From Nitrospira sp. (GTDB lineage Bacteria > Nitrospirota > Nitrospiria > Nitrospirales > Nitrospiraceae), in NCBI GenBank assembly GCA_020697375.1, contig JAJFBJ010000031.1, forward strand, positions 1 through 33,280: DNA of 33,280 bases, in the 5' to 3' direction. Position numbers and translations under genes: made by a program. The notes below the pieces were generated by a model, which was not told the origin of the DNA, ran no database searches, and saw only the letters and a program-made list of their open reading frames with translations. Below are positions 1 through 7,459 of this stretch, piece after piece. Within the stretch, counting starts at the first letter, position 1, and each line of letters begins with the position of its first letter.

Positions 1-1
1 G

Positions 2-649
2 AACATTTTCCGCATGCCCGGCATCTCCGGCGCCTGGGGTGACATCATTGTTCCACTCGGCGTCAGCCCCACGGACCATGAACGCAATACCAAGGGGCTA
101 GAACGGTCTCCCTGTGCGACCGCCAATTGCTTTTACGCCAAGGCGGCATTGGACGCAGTCCGGGGCTTCGACGAACGGTTCACCGCCGCCTGGCGCGAAG
201 ACAGTGACCTCGAATTCACATTGATGGAGCGAGGCTTCCGGCTGGTTCCCTGCAGCAGGGCATTGGTGGTACATCCGGCTCGTGCCGCGCCTTGGGGTAT
301 CAGCCTCGGCCAGCAGCGCAACAACCTCTTCAATGCCCTGCTCTATAAGAAGCATCCAGCCCTGTACCGCAGCCTGCTGCACAAGCATGCTCCATGGCAT
401 TACTACGCATCCGTCCTGGCATTGGGAATCGCCGTCGTGGCAGGCACCATGCAGGCCTGGTACTGGAGCCTGGCCCTCCTCCTTCTCTGGGGAGGCTTGG
501 CCTTTCGGTTCTGCCTTCGACGCCTCCGGCACAGTTCCCGCCGGTTTTCCCATGTGCTTGAGATGGTTGTGACTTCACTGCTGATACCGCCTCTGTCCTT
601 GTTCTGGCGCCTCCGCGGGGCGGTGCGGTTTCGTGTGGCATATTTTTAG
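2..649 (+). CDS. Glycosyltransferase family 2, C-terminal part (5' end outside window)
   Basis: The reading frame is open to the window edge, so the N-terminal nucleotide-binding half, including the first DxD motif, is missing. What remains is the acceptor half of a GT-A fold enzyme: a segment with GFDERF, then WREDSDLEFTLMERGFRL, which is the usual ED-containing acceptor-side motif of GT2 enzymes, then a conserved VHP. The last third is hydrophobic, with about two membrane-spanning stretches, and ends in a basic tail. The enzyme is therefore probably anchored at the inner face of the cytoplasmic membrane and transfers a sugar onto a surface polysaccharide or lipid-linked glycan. The donor cannot be told. 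The next gene starts 7 bp after its stop, which suggests an operon with the methyltransferase, deacetylase and second GT2. Confidence 0.8.
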   Translation, partial: NIFRMPGISGAWGDIIVPLGVSPTDHERNTKGLERSPCATANCFYAKAALDAVRGFDERFTAAWREDSDLEFTLMERGFRLVPCSRALVVHPARAAPWGISLGQQRNNLFNALLYKKHPALYRSLLHKHAPWHYYASVLALGIAVVAGTMQAWYWSLALLLLWGGLAFRFCLRRLRHSSRRFSHVLEMVVTSLLIPPLSLFWRLRGAVRFRVAYF

Positions 650-656
650 TGGCGTT

Positions 657-1219
657 ATGAGTGACCGGGATCTGAAACGCCTGAATTGGGGCTGTGGGCC
701 CTGCGTCACGCCGGACTGGATCAACGCCGATCAATCACCGGGAAAGGCATCGATCTCGTCGGAGACATTCGGTCGGGGCTGGCGCTGGAATCGGACAGCA
801 TCGACTACGTGGTGGGCATCCATGTACTGCAGGATCTGCCGTTTCCCGATATTCCGGCCGCCCTGGCGGAATTGAAACGCGTGCTGAAACCGGGAGGTCT
901 GTTCAGGCTGGGATTGCCCGACCTGGATCTCGCGATCCGCGCCTACCTGGCCGGAGATCACGCTTATTTTTACGTGCCGGATACGGAGGCGCGGCAGATC
1001 GGCACCAAACTGGTCACTCAAATCGTCTGGTACGGTTCCGTCCGGACACCCATGACATTCGATTGCATGCAGGAATTGCTGGGTAACCAGGGTTTCGAAG
1101 AGATTCGCCGCTGCCAGTTCCGGCATACGGAGAGCCCGTACCCGGACATCACCTGTTTGGATAACCGGCCGCGGGAGAGCATGTTTATCGAAGCCACCAA
1201 ATCCAGATACATTCCATGA
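657..1219 (+). CDS. SAM-dependent methyltransferase (class I), with a single-base frameshift
   Basis: The N-terminal part, read from ATG 657, begins RLNWGCGP, which is a class I methyltransferase motif I (xxGCGxx) for binding S-adenosylmethionine, and ends ADQSPGK. The rest continues in another frame from about 746: GIDLVGDI, then SIDYVVGIHVLQDLP (motif II/III region) and LAELKRVLKPGGLFRLGLPDLD (motif IV/post, typical of Methyltransf_11). Adding one G to the AAAGG run at 743-747 would give one continuous protein of about 187 residues. The gene sits between a GT2 and a PIG-L deacetylase, so a sugar or glycan methylation role is likely. The stop overlaps the next start (ATGA at 1216-1219). The slip could be a sequencing error or a real inactivation. 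Confidence 0.72.
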
Positions 1220-1932
1220 TGGCGCCCGGCTCACTCCAACGCCTGCTGATCGCCTCTCCGCACTTCGATGATGCGGTGTTTTCCTGCGGCCGCCTTTTGG
1301 ACGCCCATCCCGGCTCCATCGTCGTGACCATCTTCGCGGGACCGCAGCCGGCCGGGCAGTCGCTCACCGAATGGGATCGGGCCGCAGGGTTCCAAGAGGG
1401 TGACGACGTGATGGCGCAACGCTGCCGCGAAGACAGCCATGCCCTGGCCTCGCTCGGCAGCCATCCCGTAAGGCTGGGCTTTCATGACAGCCAATATCGA
1501 AGGGCGGTGTCGAGAGGCGCCGTTCAACAGGCGCTTCAGAACGTGATCCAGGTCTTGCGGCCGCATGCCCTGTTTCTTCCCTGGGGCCTCTTCCACAGTG
1601 ACCATGCGCTGGTCCATCAGGCAGGCATGCGATTGCGCCCATACTTTACGGAATTCCCCTGGTTTCTTTATGAAGAAGCGTTCTACCGACGCATTCCGGA
1701 CCTTCTGGCCGAGCATGTCGCCCGGACGCGAAGCTCCGGCCTTCACGTCAAGCGCGTGACGATTCCTTCTGCGGGCAGCGCCGAACGGAAAGCAGCCGCC
1801 GTGGCTTGCTACCGATCCCAATTGAAGGCGCTGAGCACAGCGGGACGTCCTGGTCACCTGGATATCTTCGAACCCGAGCGCTTCTGGTACATCGAGCCAT
1901 CGAAGGACATTGAGCGGGAAAGATTGACATGA
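1216..1932 (+). CDS. PIG-L family (LmbE-like) N-acetylglucosaminyl deacetylase
   Basis: This is a full-length 238-residue member of the PIG-L/LmbE zinc hydrolase family, which removes acetyl groups from N-acetylated sugars or sugar conjugates. Near the N-terminus is SPHFDDAVFSCG (residues 14-25), a variant of the family's HPDDE zinc motif with His16 and Asp19 in metal-binding positions. The second motif, HSDH with His130, supplies the third ligand. The start codon overlaps the stop of the methyltransferase, and its own stop overlaps the start of the next glycosyltransferase (ATG 1929), so these genes are translationally coupled. The setting suggests deacetylation of a GlcNAc-type residue during surface glycan assembly; the actual substrate is unknown. 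Confidence 0.85.
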   Translation: MMAPGSLQRLLIASPHFDDAVFSCGRLLDAHPGSIVVTIFAGPQPAGQSLTEWDRAAGFQEGDDVMAQRCREDSHALASLGSHPVRLGFHDSQYRRAVSRGAVQQALQNVIQVLRPHALFLPWGLFHSDHALVHQAGMRLRPYFTEFPWFLYEEAFYRRIPDLLAEHVARTRSSGLHVKRVTIPSAGSAERKAAAVACYRSQLKALSTAGRPGHLDIFEPERFWYIEPSKDIERERLT

Positions 1933-2856
1933 AAGATCTTCGTGTCACCGCCGTCGTCCTCACGCACAACCGGAAGCAGGAAGTGCTGCGAACCATCGGC
2001 CGTCTCGCCTCGCTTCCGGAACAACCGGACATCATCGTCGTCGATAATGGATCCACCGACGGAACCTCGAACAGCATCGCCGAGAATTATCCCGGGGTAC
2101 ATGTCATCCGATTGGAACAGAACATCGGCGCTGCGGGGCGCAATGCCGGAATGCTCCGAGCCACGACTCCCTATGTGGCGTTGTGCGACGACGATACCTG
2201 GTGGAATCCCGGTTCTCTCACGCTCGCGGCCGACGTGCTGGACAACCATAAACTTGTCGCGGTGGTGACTGCAAAGGTGCTGGTGGGGCCGGAGGAGCTT
2301 GAAGATCAGACATGCAGACGCATGGCCGAAAGTCCCTTACCTCGCCGCGCCGGACTACCGGGGCCGGCCATTCTCGGGTTTCTCGCGGGCGCATCTCTGG
2401 TACGGCGGGACGCCCTGCTGAAAGCGGGCGGATTCGAACCGCGATTGTTCCTGGGCGGTGAAGAAACGCTGCTGGCCTATGACCTCGCGGAAGCCGGCTG
2501 GGCGATGCTGTACCTTTCCACGGCGCTGGTTCACCACTTCCCCTCCCAAAACCGGCAAGCCGAGGATCGCCGTCGCCTGCTGCTTCGTAATGCGCTCTGG
2601 GTTGCCTGGCTGCGCAGGCCGGTCACCGGCGTCTGGCGGGGAAACCGGCCGCGCCTTCGCGCTTGCCTGGGCCGATCCTCCCCTCGCCCTCGGCTTGATC
2701 GAAGCGGTACGCGGGATCCCCTGGGTCCTACGACGGCGCAGGGTGCTTTCCGAAGCGGTGGACAATCTGATACGTCTGCTCGAAGCGGAAGATAAGAAGG
2801 TACAGTGCCGGGCCTGGGACAGTCTGTCTCGATCGAGACAAACTGCCCGCTCCTAA
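1929..2856 (+). CDS. Glycosyltransferase family 2, with a +1 slip in a G run near the C-terminus
   Basis: The N-terminal GT-A domain is clear: AVVLTHNR, then VVDNGSTDGT (residues 38-46), then CDDDTWW with the metal-binding DDD at 87-89. Further on are GFLAGASLVRR and FLGGEETLLAYDLAEAGW, the acceptor-side motif. In the starting frame the protein loses sense after about residue 237, but the +1 frame continues with a helical tail (ADPPLALGLIEAVRGIPW and RRRRVLSEAVDNLIRLLE) that fits the usual end of this subfamily. Removing one G from the run at 2638-2641 joins the two into about 308 residues ending at 2856. The frame as written would stop at 2795. The 3' end overlaps a putative sigma-54 enhancer site for the next gene. 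Confidence 0.78.
2817..2848 (+). promoter_or_regulatory. Putative enhancer (UAS) site A: tandem RGACA-N3-TGTCY palindromes
   Basis: GGACA-gtc-TGTCT (2817-2829, a near-perfect palindrome), six bases, then AGACA-aac-TGCCC (2836-2848). The same two-palindrome arrangement recurs at 6725, 18652, 30786 and 32570. The centre lies about 140 bp upstream of the start expected from the -24/-12 element at 2949. Function as an activator site is inferred. Confidence 0.6.
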
Positions 2857-2948
2857 GCAAGCTGTCCTGTGCGCGTTTGGCGACGGCTCCCTCCAATTAT
2901 ACGGATATAGGATCCTCTTCGCCTATGGACGGCAATGCTGCCTATGCC

Positions 2949-2962
2949 GGTCCATCTCTTGC
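2949..2962 (+). promoter_or_regulatory. Putative sigma-54 promoter (-24/-12) for the Cys-rich copper protein
   Basis: GG-tccatctctt-GC has the invariant 10-base gap between the GG and GC of sigma-54 promoters, and the -12 box reads CTTGCTT. Transcription would start near 2974, giving a short leader of about 32 bases with the GGAGG ribosome site at 2994-2998 and ATG at 3006. The element closely resembles that at 6887 (GGTC...TCTTGC). Confidence 0.65.
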
Positions 2963-3005
2963 TTCTTTCCTTTCGATTCGACCTTCATCGATCGGAGGAA
3001 TCTCT

Positions 3006-3383
3006 ATGCATCAAGACAATCGCCAGTTGACCAAACATTATGAGAACTGCATTGCGGCCTGCTGGTCCTGTGCGCGGATTTGCAACACTTGCAGCGACGA
3101 CATGATCGGCATGGATTCACAGGGCCACGACATGGATCTTATGGCCCGCTGTACCCGCCTCTGCCGTGAATGTGCCGATGTCTGTTCGCTGTCGGCCCAA
3201 TGGATGAGCCGCCTGTCGCCGCTCACCGAAGAGATGTGCCGCTTCTGTGCCACGGTATGCGATGAATGCGCCGAGTTGTGCGAACGCCATGCGGCTCACC
3301 ATGCCCTCTGTGGTCCCTGCGGTGAGGAATGCCGTCGTTGCGCGTCGATGTGCCGCGAAATGGCGGGAGCCAAGGCGGCTTGA
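3006..3383 (+). CDS. Cys-rich four-helix-bundle copper-binding protein (DUF326/Csp-like)
   Basis: A 125-residue protein with 19 cysteines, arranged in helical CxxxCxxC repeats: cysteines at 15, 19, 22, 26, 29; a second group at about 49-60; a third at about 78-92; and a fourth at about 102-116. This four-group pattern is that of the four-helix bundle copper storage proteins (Csp1/Csp3, DUF326), whose core cysteines bind many Cu(I) ions. No signal peptide is present, so a cytosolic Csp3-like role in storing or buffering Cu(I) is more likely than an exported Csp1-like one. The start at ATG 3006 is set by GGAGG eight bases upstream; the open frame upstream of it has no protein-like character. 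It has its own putative sigma-54 promoter and enhancer. Metal identity is inferred from the family. Confidence 0.88.
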   Translation: MHQDNRQLTKHYENCIAACWSCARICNTCSDDMIGMDSQGHDMDLMARCTRLCRECADVCSLSAQWMSRLSPLTEEMCRFCATVCDECAELCERHAAHHALCGPCGEECRRCASMCREMAGAKAA

Positions 3384-3465
3384 TATCAGCGTCCGGCGAT
3401 CAGGAAGACTAGGAAGACTCGCTCAAGGAGAATGGAATCATCATGGATAAACCAGGGAGGATGAC

Positions 3466-3900
3466 ATGGAAAAATTGAAAGATATCATGACCCCGCACGT
3501 GGACGTGATTGCGCCCAATGCCCTGGTCCAAGAGGCGGCAACCAAGATGAAAGAACTCAACGTCGGCGCCATTCCCGTCTGCGACGGAGAAAAACTGGTC
3601 GGGATGATTACCGATCGGGATTTGGTTGTGCGTGTAATGGCGGAGCGCCGGGATCCAAAAACGTCGCGCGTGAGTGAGGCGATGTCCTCCGATATCCTGT
3701 TCTGCTATGAAGACGACGACATCGAAAAAGCCTCCCGCGTGATGGCGCAACAACAGATCCGGCGCCTACCGATTCTATCCACCCAGAAAAAGCTGGTCGG
3801 CATCGTCTCGTTGGGCGATTTGGCGGTCCATGGAATCGACGCCCAAGAGAGCGGCGATGTACTGGAACAGGTGTCCAGCCCTGCTGAACCAAGGCGCTGA
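3466..3900 (+). CDS. CBS-domain pair protein
   Basis: A 144-residue stand-alone protein made of two CBS domains. The first (about residues 8-62) has the usual DIMTPHVDVI start and ends KLVGMITDRDLVVR; the second (about 72-128) has SEAMSSDILFC, then QQIRRLPIL and KLVGIVSLGDLA. A tandem CBS pair (Bateman module) binds adenosyl ligands such as AMP, ATP or SAM and usually senses energy state. Without a fused enzyme its partner is unknown; such short CBS proteins are common in stress gene clusters. GGGAGG (3456-3461) lies just upstream of ATG 3466 and fixes the start. It follows the copper-protein gene after 82 bp with no visible terminator, so it may be cotranscribed from the same sigma-54 promoter. 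Confidence 0.9.
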   Translation: MEKLKDIMTPHVDVIAPNALVQEAATKMKELNVGAIPVCDGEKLVGMITDRDLVVRVMAERRDPKTSRVSEAMSSDILFCYEDDDIEKASRVMAQQQIRRLPILSTQKKLVGIVSLGDLAVHGIDAQESGDVLEQVSSPAEPRR

Positions 3901-3996
3901 CGGACCATGGCCGATTGATATCCCATTGGAACGACCTGATACCAACCGGGTAGGCCGGTCCCTTTGTCGGCCTTGCAGGGACGGAGGAGTACATCT

Positions 3997-4212
3997 ATGG
4001 ATCACAACTGGCGTGGCAGGGCGACGATTCTCCTTCTCGCAGGGTGCCTGGCGGTTCCCTATGGCACGATTTCAGATCCGGCGCCCTCTCCCAAGCCGGG
4101 CGGGCCAGGACCGACTGATCCCGTGCCACGGCCTCCGGATCCACGGCCCGAACCGCCGTTGCCGGTTCCTACACCTCCGACGCCGGCTCCCAGTCCTATT
4201 CCGCCCCCATGA
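3997..4212 (+). CDS. Small proline-rich lipoprotein
   Basis: A 71-residue protein. The start at ATG 3997 is chosen because ACGGAGGAG lies just upstream; the longer in-frame start at 3964 would spoil the signal sequence. A short basic N-terminus is followed by a hydrophobic stretch ending LLLAGC, a lipobox with the acylated cysteine at residue 17. The mature part is almost entirely proline repeats with short charged spacers (GGPGPTDPVP, RPPDPRPEPP, VPTPPTPAPS). It is probably an envelope-anchored spacer or a cell-wall-associated peptide. No functional family is recognised. The repetitive C-rich coding sequence is unlike its neighbours. Confidence 0.65.
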   Translation: MDHNWRGRATILLLAGCLAVPYGTISDPAPSPKPGGPGPTDPVPRPPDPRPEPPLPVPTPPTPAPSPIPPP

Positions 4213-4245
4213 TCCGGCCGGGAGCGCAACTGAGGAGAAATGGCG

Positions 4246-4539
4246 ATGCAAGTCCATGAACCGACATACGAAGAGTCTTTGAAACTGGGTTGGGCGCTGT
4301 TTTGGCGAGGCGTCGGCAGCTTCGCGCTGCTCATATTCGGAGTCAATGCCCTCATCCTGTTTCTGTTACCGGAGATGACGAGGACGAGCCCTTCGCTGTG
4401 GGTCGCCCTTGTTCCTCTGGCGCTGGCGACGCTCCTGTGCACCTTTCTCGTGATGCCGTTCGTCGTCCGCAGATTGATGCTGCGGCCGTTCCGCGGCTTT
4501 CATGTGGAGTTCGTCCGCGACGAACCACCGCCCAGATAG
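4246..4539 (+). CDS. Small two-TM membrane protein, unknown function
   Basis: About 97 residues with two membrane helices: one around residues 22-42 (FALLIFGVNALILFLLP) and one around 50-72 (SLWVALVPLALATLLCTFLV). The short N-terminus (VHEPTYEESLKLGWALFWRG) and the basic tail (RRLMLRPFRGFHVEFVRDE) probably lie in the cytoplasm. The GAGGAG at 4232-4237 is too close to ATG 4240 and well spaced for ATG 4246, which I prefer. It lies 33 bp after the lipoprotein gene and 15 bp before the erythromycin-esterase-like gene, so the three are likely cotranscribed. I do not recognise a named family. Confidence 0.65.
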   Translation: MQVHEPTYEESLKLGWALFWRGVGSFALLIFGVNALILFLLPEMTRTSPSLWVALVPLALATLLCTFLVMPFVVRRLMLRPFRGFHVEFVRDEPPPR

Positions 4540-4554
4540 GAGCAGCGTGTCTTC

Positions 4555-5820
4555 ATGGTCAAAACCAAAACGAGGCGGGCCGCGGATCTCCTGCGTGAAG
4601 CCGTGCATCCTGCCGGCGAATCTGCGGAAGATTGGAATCCGCTGCTGGACTACCTTGGTGAAGGCCGCCTCGTGCTGCTCGGCGAAGCCTCGCATGGAAC
4701 GCAGGAATTTTATCGCCGCCGAGCCACGTTGGCGAAGCGATTGATTCTCGAAAGGGCTTTACGGCCGTCGCGGTCGAGGCCGATTGGCCGGACGCCTATC
4801 GAGTCCATCGTTACGTCACCGGCCGCAGTCACGATGTCACCGCACTGGAAGCGCTGAGCGACTTCACCCGGTTTCCCCTATGGATGTGGCGGAACATGGA
4901 AGTGGCGGGATTCGTGGCCTGGCTGCATGGCCATAATACGTCGTTGCAACATGAGCTGCCAAAAGTCGGATTCTATGGATTGGATCTTTACAGTCTGCAC
5001 ACGTCGATCAATGCCGTGCTGACCTTTCTCGGAGCCACCGATAAAGCGGCGGCCAGGCGGGCGCGAGAGCGCTATTCCTGTTTCGACCATTTCGGGAGGG
5101 TCCCAGGCAGCGGGATCGAAGCGGCCGGGTTTGGACTCACCGCCGGATGCGAGAAAGAGGCCATCGCGCAACTCGTGGAACTCCGCAAGCTGACCGCGCA
5201 GGGATTTCATGTCAGCCGGGACTCTTCGCAGGAAGATATGTTCTTTGCCGAGCAGAATGCGAGGCTGGTGAAGAACGCCGAACAGTACTATCGGACGTTG
5301 TTCCATGACGGGTCCTCCTGGAATGTCAGGGACCGGCATATGATGGAAACGCTCGATGCGTTGATCGTGCATTTGTCGCAGCGGGGCAAGCCGCCGAAGA
5401 TCGTGCTGTGGGAACACAATTCTCATCTCGGCGACGCGCGCGCGACGGAGATGGGCGAGGCGGGAGAAATCAATGTAGGCCAATTAACCCGCGAGCGGTA
5501 CGGAACGGAGGCCAAGCTGGTCGGCTTCACGACCTACAGCGGAACGGTCACTGCCGCCTCGGACTGGAACGGCGACATGGCGCGCAAGTGGGTTCGCCCA
5601 CGGCGCCATGGAGCTGCTTGAGGAGAAGCGTCTGGAGCGGGCGATCGGCGTGGTCTATCGGCCCGATACCGAACGCATGAGCCATTATTTTTACGCGAGC
5701 CTGCCCAGGCAGTTCGATGTGGTGATCCATCTGGACGAGACGCATGCGGTGACTCCGTTGGATCGGCCGGCCGGATGGGTGGCTGCCGATGCCCCGGAAA
5801 CTTTTCCGAGCGGCCTTTGA
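4555..5820 (+). pseudogene. Erythromycin-esterase-like hydrolase, broken by a frameshift and an apparent internal deletion
   Basis: Three reading-frame pieces together resemble the erythromycin esterase/succinoglycan-biosynthesis hydrolase family. The first (4555 to about 4755) has LVLLGEASHGTQEFY, the family's His/Glu signature. The second begins right after the AAAGGG run (4751-4756) with GFTAVAVEADWPDAYRVHRY and runs to about 5600, including IVLWEHNSHLGDARATEMG, the second conserved His motif, and GFTTYSGTVTAASDW. The third (about 5605-5820) has RLERAIGVVYRPDTERMSHYF. Between pieces two and three about 30 residues that homologues usually have seem to be missing. The first break is a one-base slip; the second is a deletion plus frame change. 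The usual substrate of this family in environmental bacteria is unknown. Confidence 0.75.
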
Positions 5821-5835
5821 GCCATGGGACGCCCT

Positions 5836-6576
5836 TCATGGGCGCAAGGTTTCATCCTTGGACTTTTGCGCCGTCCCTGCCAGCAACCGGCGGCGCAATA
5901 TCCAAAAGGCCCCTGCGATGACGATGACCGATCCGGCGAGGATCGCAAAGCTCCCCGGACCGGGATGGCGAATCGCATTCGTGATTTGATCCACGAATAT
6001 GGACAGACCGATCAAGCCGGGCAGTTCGCCGATAACCGTACCGATTACAAAGTCCTTCGTCCTGATGTGCGTGGCGCCGGCCAGCACATTGATGACCGTG
6101 AACGGCGCCACCGGAATCACCCGCACCGATACCACGGCCAATATGCCGTTTTCCGCCAGACGCAGACTCACTCGATGCAAACGGTTGGAGAGGCGCTCGA
6201 GAATCCGGCGGCCTAGGAGACGGCCGATCACGAATGTGAGGATCGCGCTCGACGTCATGCCGATGAACGAGTAGAGGAATCCTTCGACCGGTCCAAACGC
6301 CAATACCGTCACGGTGATCAGCACGGTGACAGGCGCCATCACAAGACCGCCTACCAGAAAGCCGGCAATCATCAAGAACGGCGCGCCTGGGCTTTGCCGG
6401 AATGCTTCCACATAGCCTAACAACCGTGGGACCTCCAGCCAGTCGCCAAGGGGAGACCAACGCCAAGCCGCCGCCAACGCCAGGGCCGCCAGTATGACTG
6501 TCGCTCCTATCACCAGCTGGCGACGCGAGGATGGCGGCTGGTCATCCTCTCTGTCACGTGAATGTGTAGATGGCAT
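5836..6576 (-). CDS. TVP38/TMEM64 (DedA-like, SNARE-associated) membrane protein
   Basis: A 246-residue integral membrane protein of the VTT/TVP38-DedA family. After a charged cytoplasmic N-terminus there is a first helix (IGATVILAALALAAAW), then the conserved core with PGAPFLMIAGFLVGG, then VLAFGPVEGFLYSFIGMTSS and the family signature VRVIPVAPFTVINVLAGA, which contains the conserved R-x-x-P segment of the re-entrant region, and a final helix near the C-terminus before a basic tail. Members move lipids or lipid-linked carriers across the membrane or support proton-dependent envelope homeostasis; the exact cargo is not known here. The gene is convergent with the broken esterase gene, with 15 bp between the stops. 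ATG 6576 is the first codon giving the whole protein. Confidence 0.88.
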   Translation of the reverse strand: MPSTHSRDREDDQPPSSRRQLVIGATVILAALALAAAWRWSPLGDWLEVPRLLGYVEAFRQSPGAPFLMIAGFLVGGLVMAPVTVLITVTVLAFGPVEGFLYSFIGMTSSAILTFVIGRLLGRRILERLSNRLHRVSLRLAENGILAVVSVRVIPVAPFTVINVLAGATHIRTKDFVIGTVIGELPGLIGLSIFVDQITNAIRHPGPGSFAILAGSVIVIAGAFWILRRRLLAGTAQKSKDETLRP

Positions 6577-6724
6577 CCTGCGTTACACTCCCTTGCGCGA
6601 TGATTCCGTACCGGAAATCGAACTATCTGAGTTTCATCGATTATACAGACTTTGTGATTCATGGAAGGCCAGGTTTCAAGCGGCTGGACGCCTCGTGAAG
6701 AGGTAAGTCCTGTCAGGCCGATCA

Positions 6725-6756
6725 GGATAGATTGTCCTCCGTAAGACATCATGTCT
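6725..6756 (+). promoter_or_regulatory. Putative enhancer (UAS) site E: tandem palindromes
   Basis: GGATA-gat-TGTCC (6725-6737), six bases, then the perfect palindrome AGACA-tca-TGTCT (6744-6756). It matches the layout of the sites at 2817, 18652, 30786 and 32570. It lies within the 380-base gap 6577-6956, which otherwise holds only the -24/-12 element below. Its centre is about 170 bp upstream of the predicted transcription start. Confidence 0.6.
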
Positions 6757-6886
6757 TCCGTCCGGCGCAGTCCCGTGATCCGAACCAAACGGCCTCTGGT
6801 TCTCATAGCGACAGGTATTAGCGCTGAGCCATATAGTTGCGAGATCCGGTCGTGAATGCCGCATACCTGGGATTATGTCCCTCTAG

Positions 6887-6900
6887 GGTCTCTATCTTGC
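6887..6900 (+). promoter_or_regulatory. Putative sigma-54 promoter (-24/-12) for the Gly/Ser-rich exported protein
   Basis: GG-tctctatctt-GC, with -12 box CTTGCA. Ten of the fourteen positions, including the whole -12 side, match the element at 2949. A start near 6912 would give a leader of about 45 bases that includes AAGGAGGGGG just before ATG 6957. Confidence 0.65.
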
Positions 6901-6956
6901 AATGCCTCTCTCCATTACCGGTCGGTCAATCACTCGATCAATGCAAGGAGGGGGAA

Positions 6957-7385
6957 ATGAAAAGCGCACAGGTTCTCACTGCAGTCCTCATGGCTGGAGG
7001 CCTCATAGCGTTCACGGGATCGCCATCCGACGCGCAACATTCAAGCGGCGGAACGTCTCCAAACGTCACTGAGAATCAAGGACAGACAGGATCCAAAGGC
7101 ACCCAAGGCGTGCCAGGTAGCGGGTGGAATGCCCACAGCGGGTCCGGCTCCGGAATGGGAACGGGAACCGCCTCGGGTGAAGCGAACCCTCCGGAGACCA
7201 GCAAGGGAACGGGCTATGGCCTGGAATCAGGGACCCCGTCAGGGAAGGGTATTGGGTCGGGAAGCAGCTCAGGCAGCGGCATGGGCTCCGGCAGCAGTTC
7301 GGGATCAAGCGGCGGCATGGGTTCCGGTGGCAGTTCGGGATCCGGCGGCGGCTCAGGGTCCGGAGGGGGCGGCGGCGGTCGTTAG
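6957..7385 (+). CDS. Exported Gly/Ser-rich low-complexity protein
   Basis: A 142-residue protein with a typical Sec signal peptide (MKSAQVLTAVLMAGG, then a cleavage region near PSDAQ, about residue 27). The mature chain is poor in hydrophobic residues. The middle holds GSGWNAHSGSGSGMG and TGYGLESGTPSG, and the last 45 residues are built of imperfect repeats of GSGSSSGSGMGSG and GSGG, ending in a run of glycines and one arginine. It is probably a disordered periplasmic or outer-surface protein. AAGGAGGGGG sits directly upstream of the ATG. The arrangement of a sigma-54 element, an enhancer and a hairpin after the stop (7418-7449) suggests a single-gene stress transcript. It shares an N-x-HSGS motif with the small exported protein at 9741. 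No family is recognised. Confidence 0.75.
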   Translation: MKSAQVLTAVLMAGGLIAFTGSPSDAQHSSGGTSPNVTENQGQTGSKGTQGVPGSGWNAHSGSGSGMGTGTASGEANPPETSKGTGYGLESGTPSGKGIGSGSSSGSGMGSGSSSGSSGGMGSGGSSGSGGGSGSGGGGGGR

Positions 7386-7417
7386 AAACCCCGTTGTATG
7401 ACAGCATTTGAACTCCC

Positions 7418-7449
7418 GAGGCAGGAGAAGGTTGCATGTCTCCTGCCTC
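7418..7449 (+). terminator. Strong hairpin after the Gly/Ser-rich gene
   Basis: A perfect 11-bp inverted repeat (GAGGCAGGAGA at 7418-7428, TCTCCTGCCTC at 7439-7449) with a 10-base loop lies 33 bp after the stop at 7385. There is no T run, so it would be a weak or factor-assisted terminator, or an RNA 3'-end stabiliser. Confidence 0.5.
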
Positions 7450-7459
7450 AAGGAATTGT

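Noticed and set aside
3900..3996. Region with GGTCC/GGACC motifs that looked like an enhancer
   Set aside because: It has no RGACA-N3-TGTCY palindrome and no GG-N10-GC element with TTGC. The resemblance is superficial.
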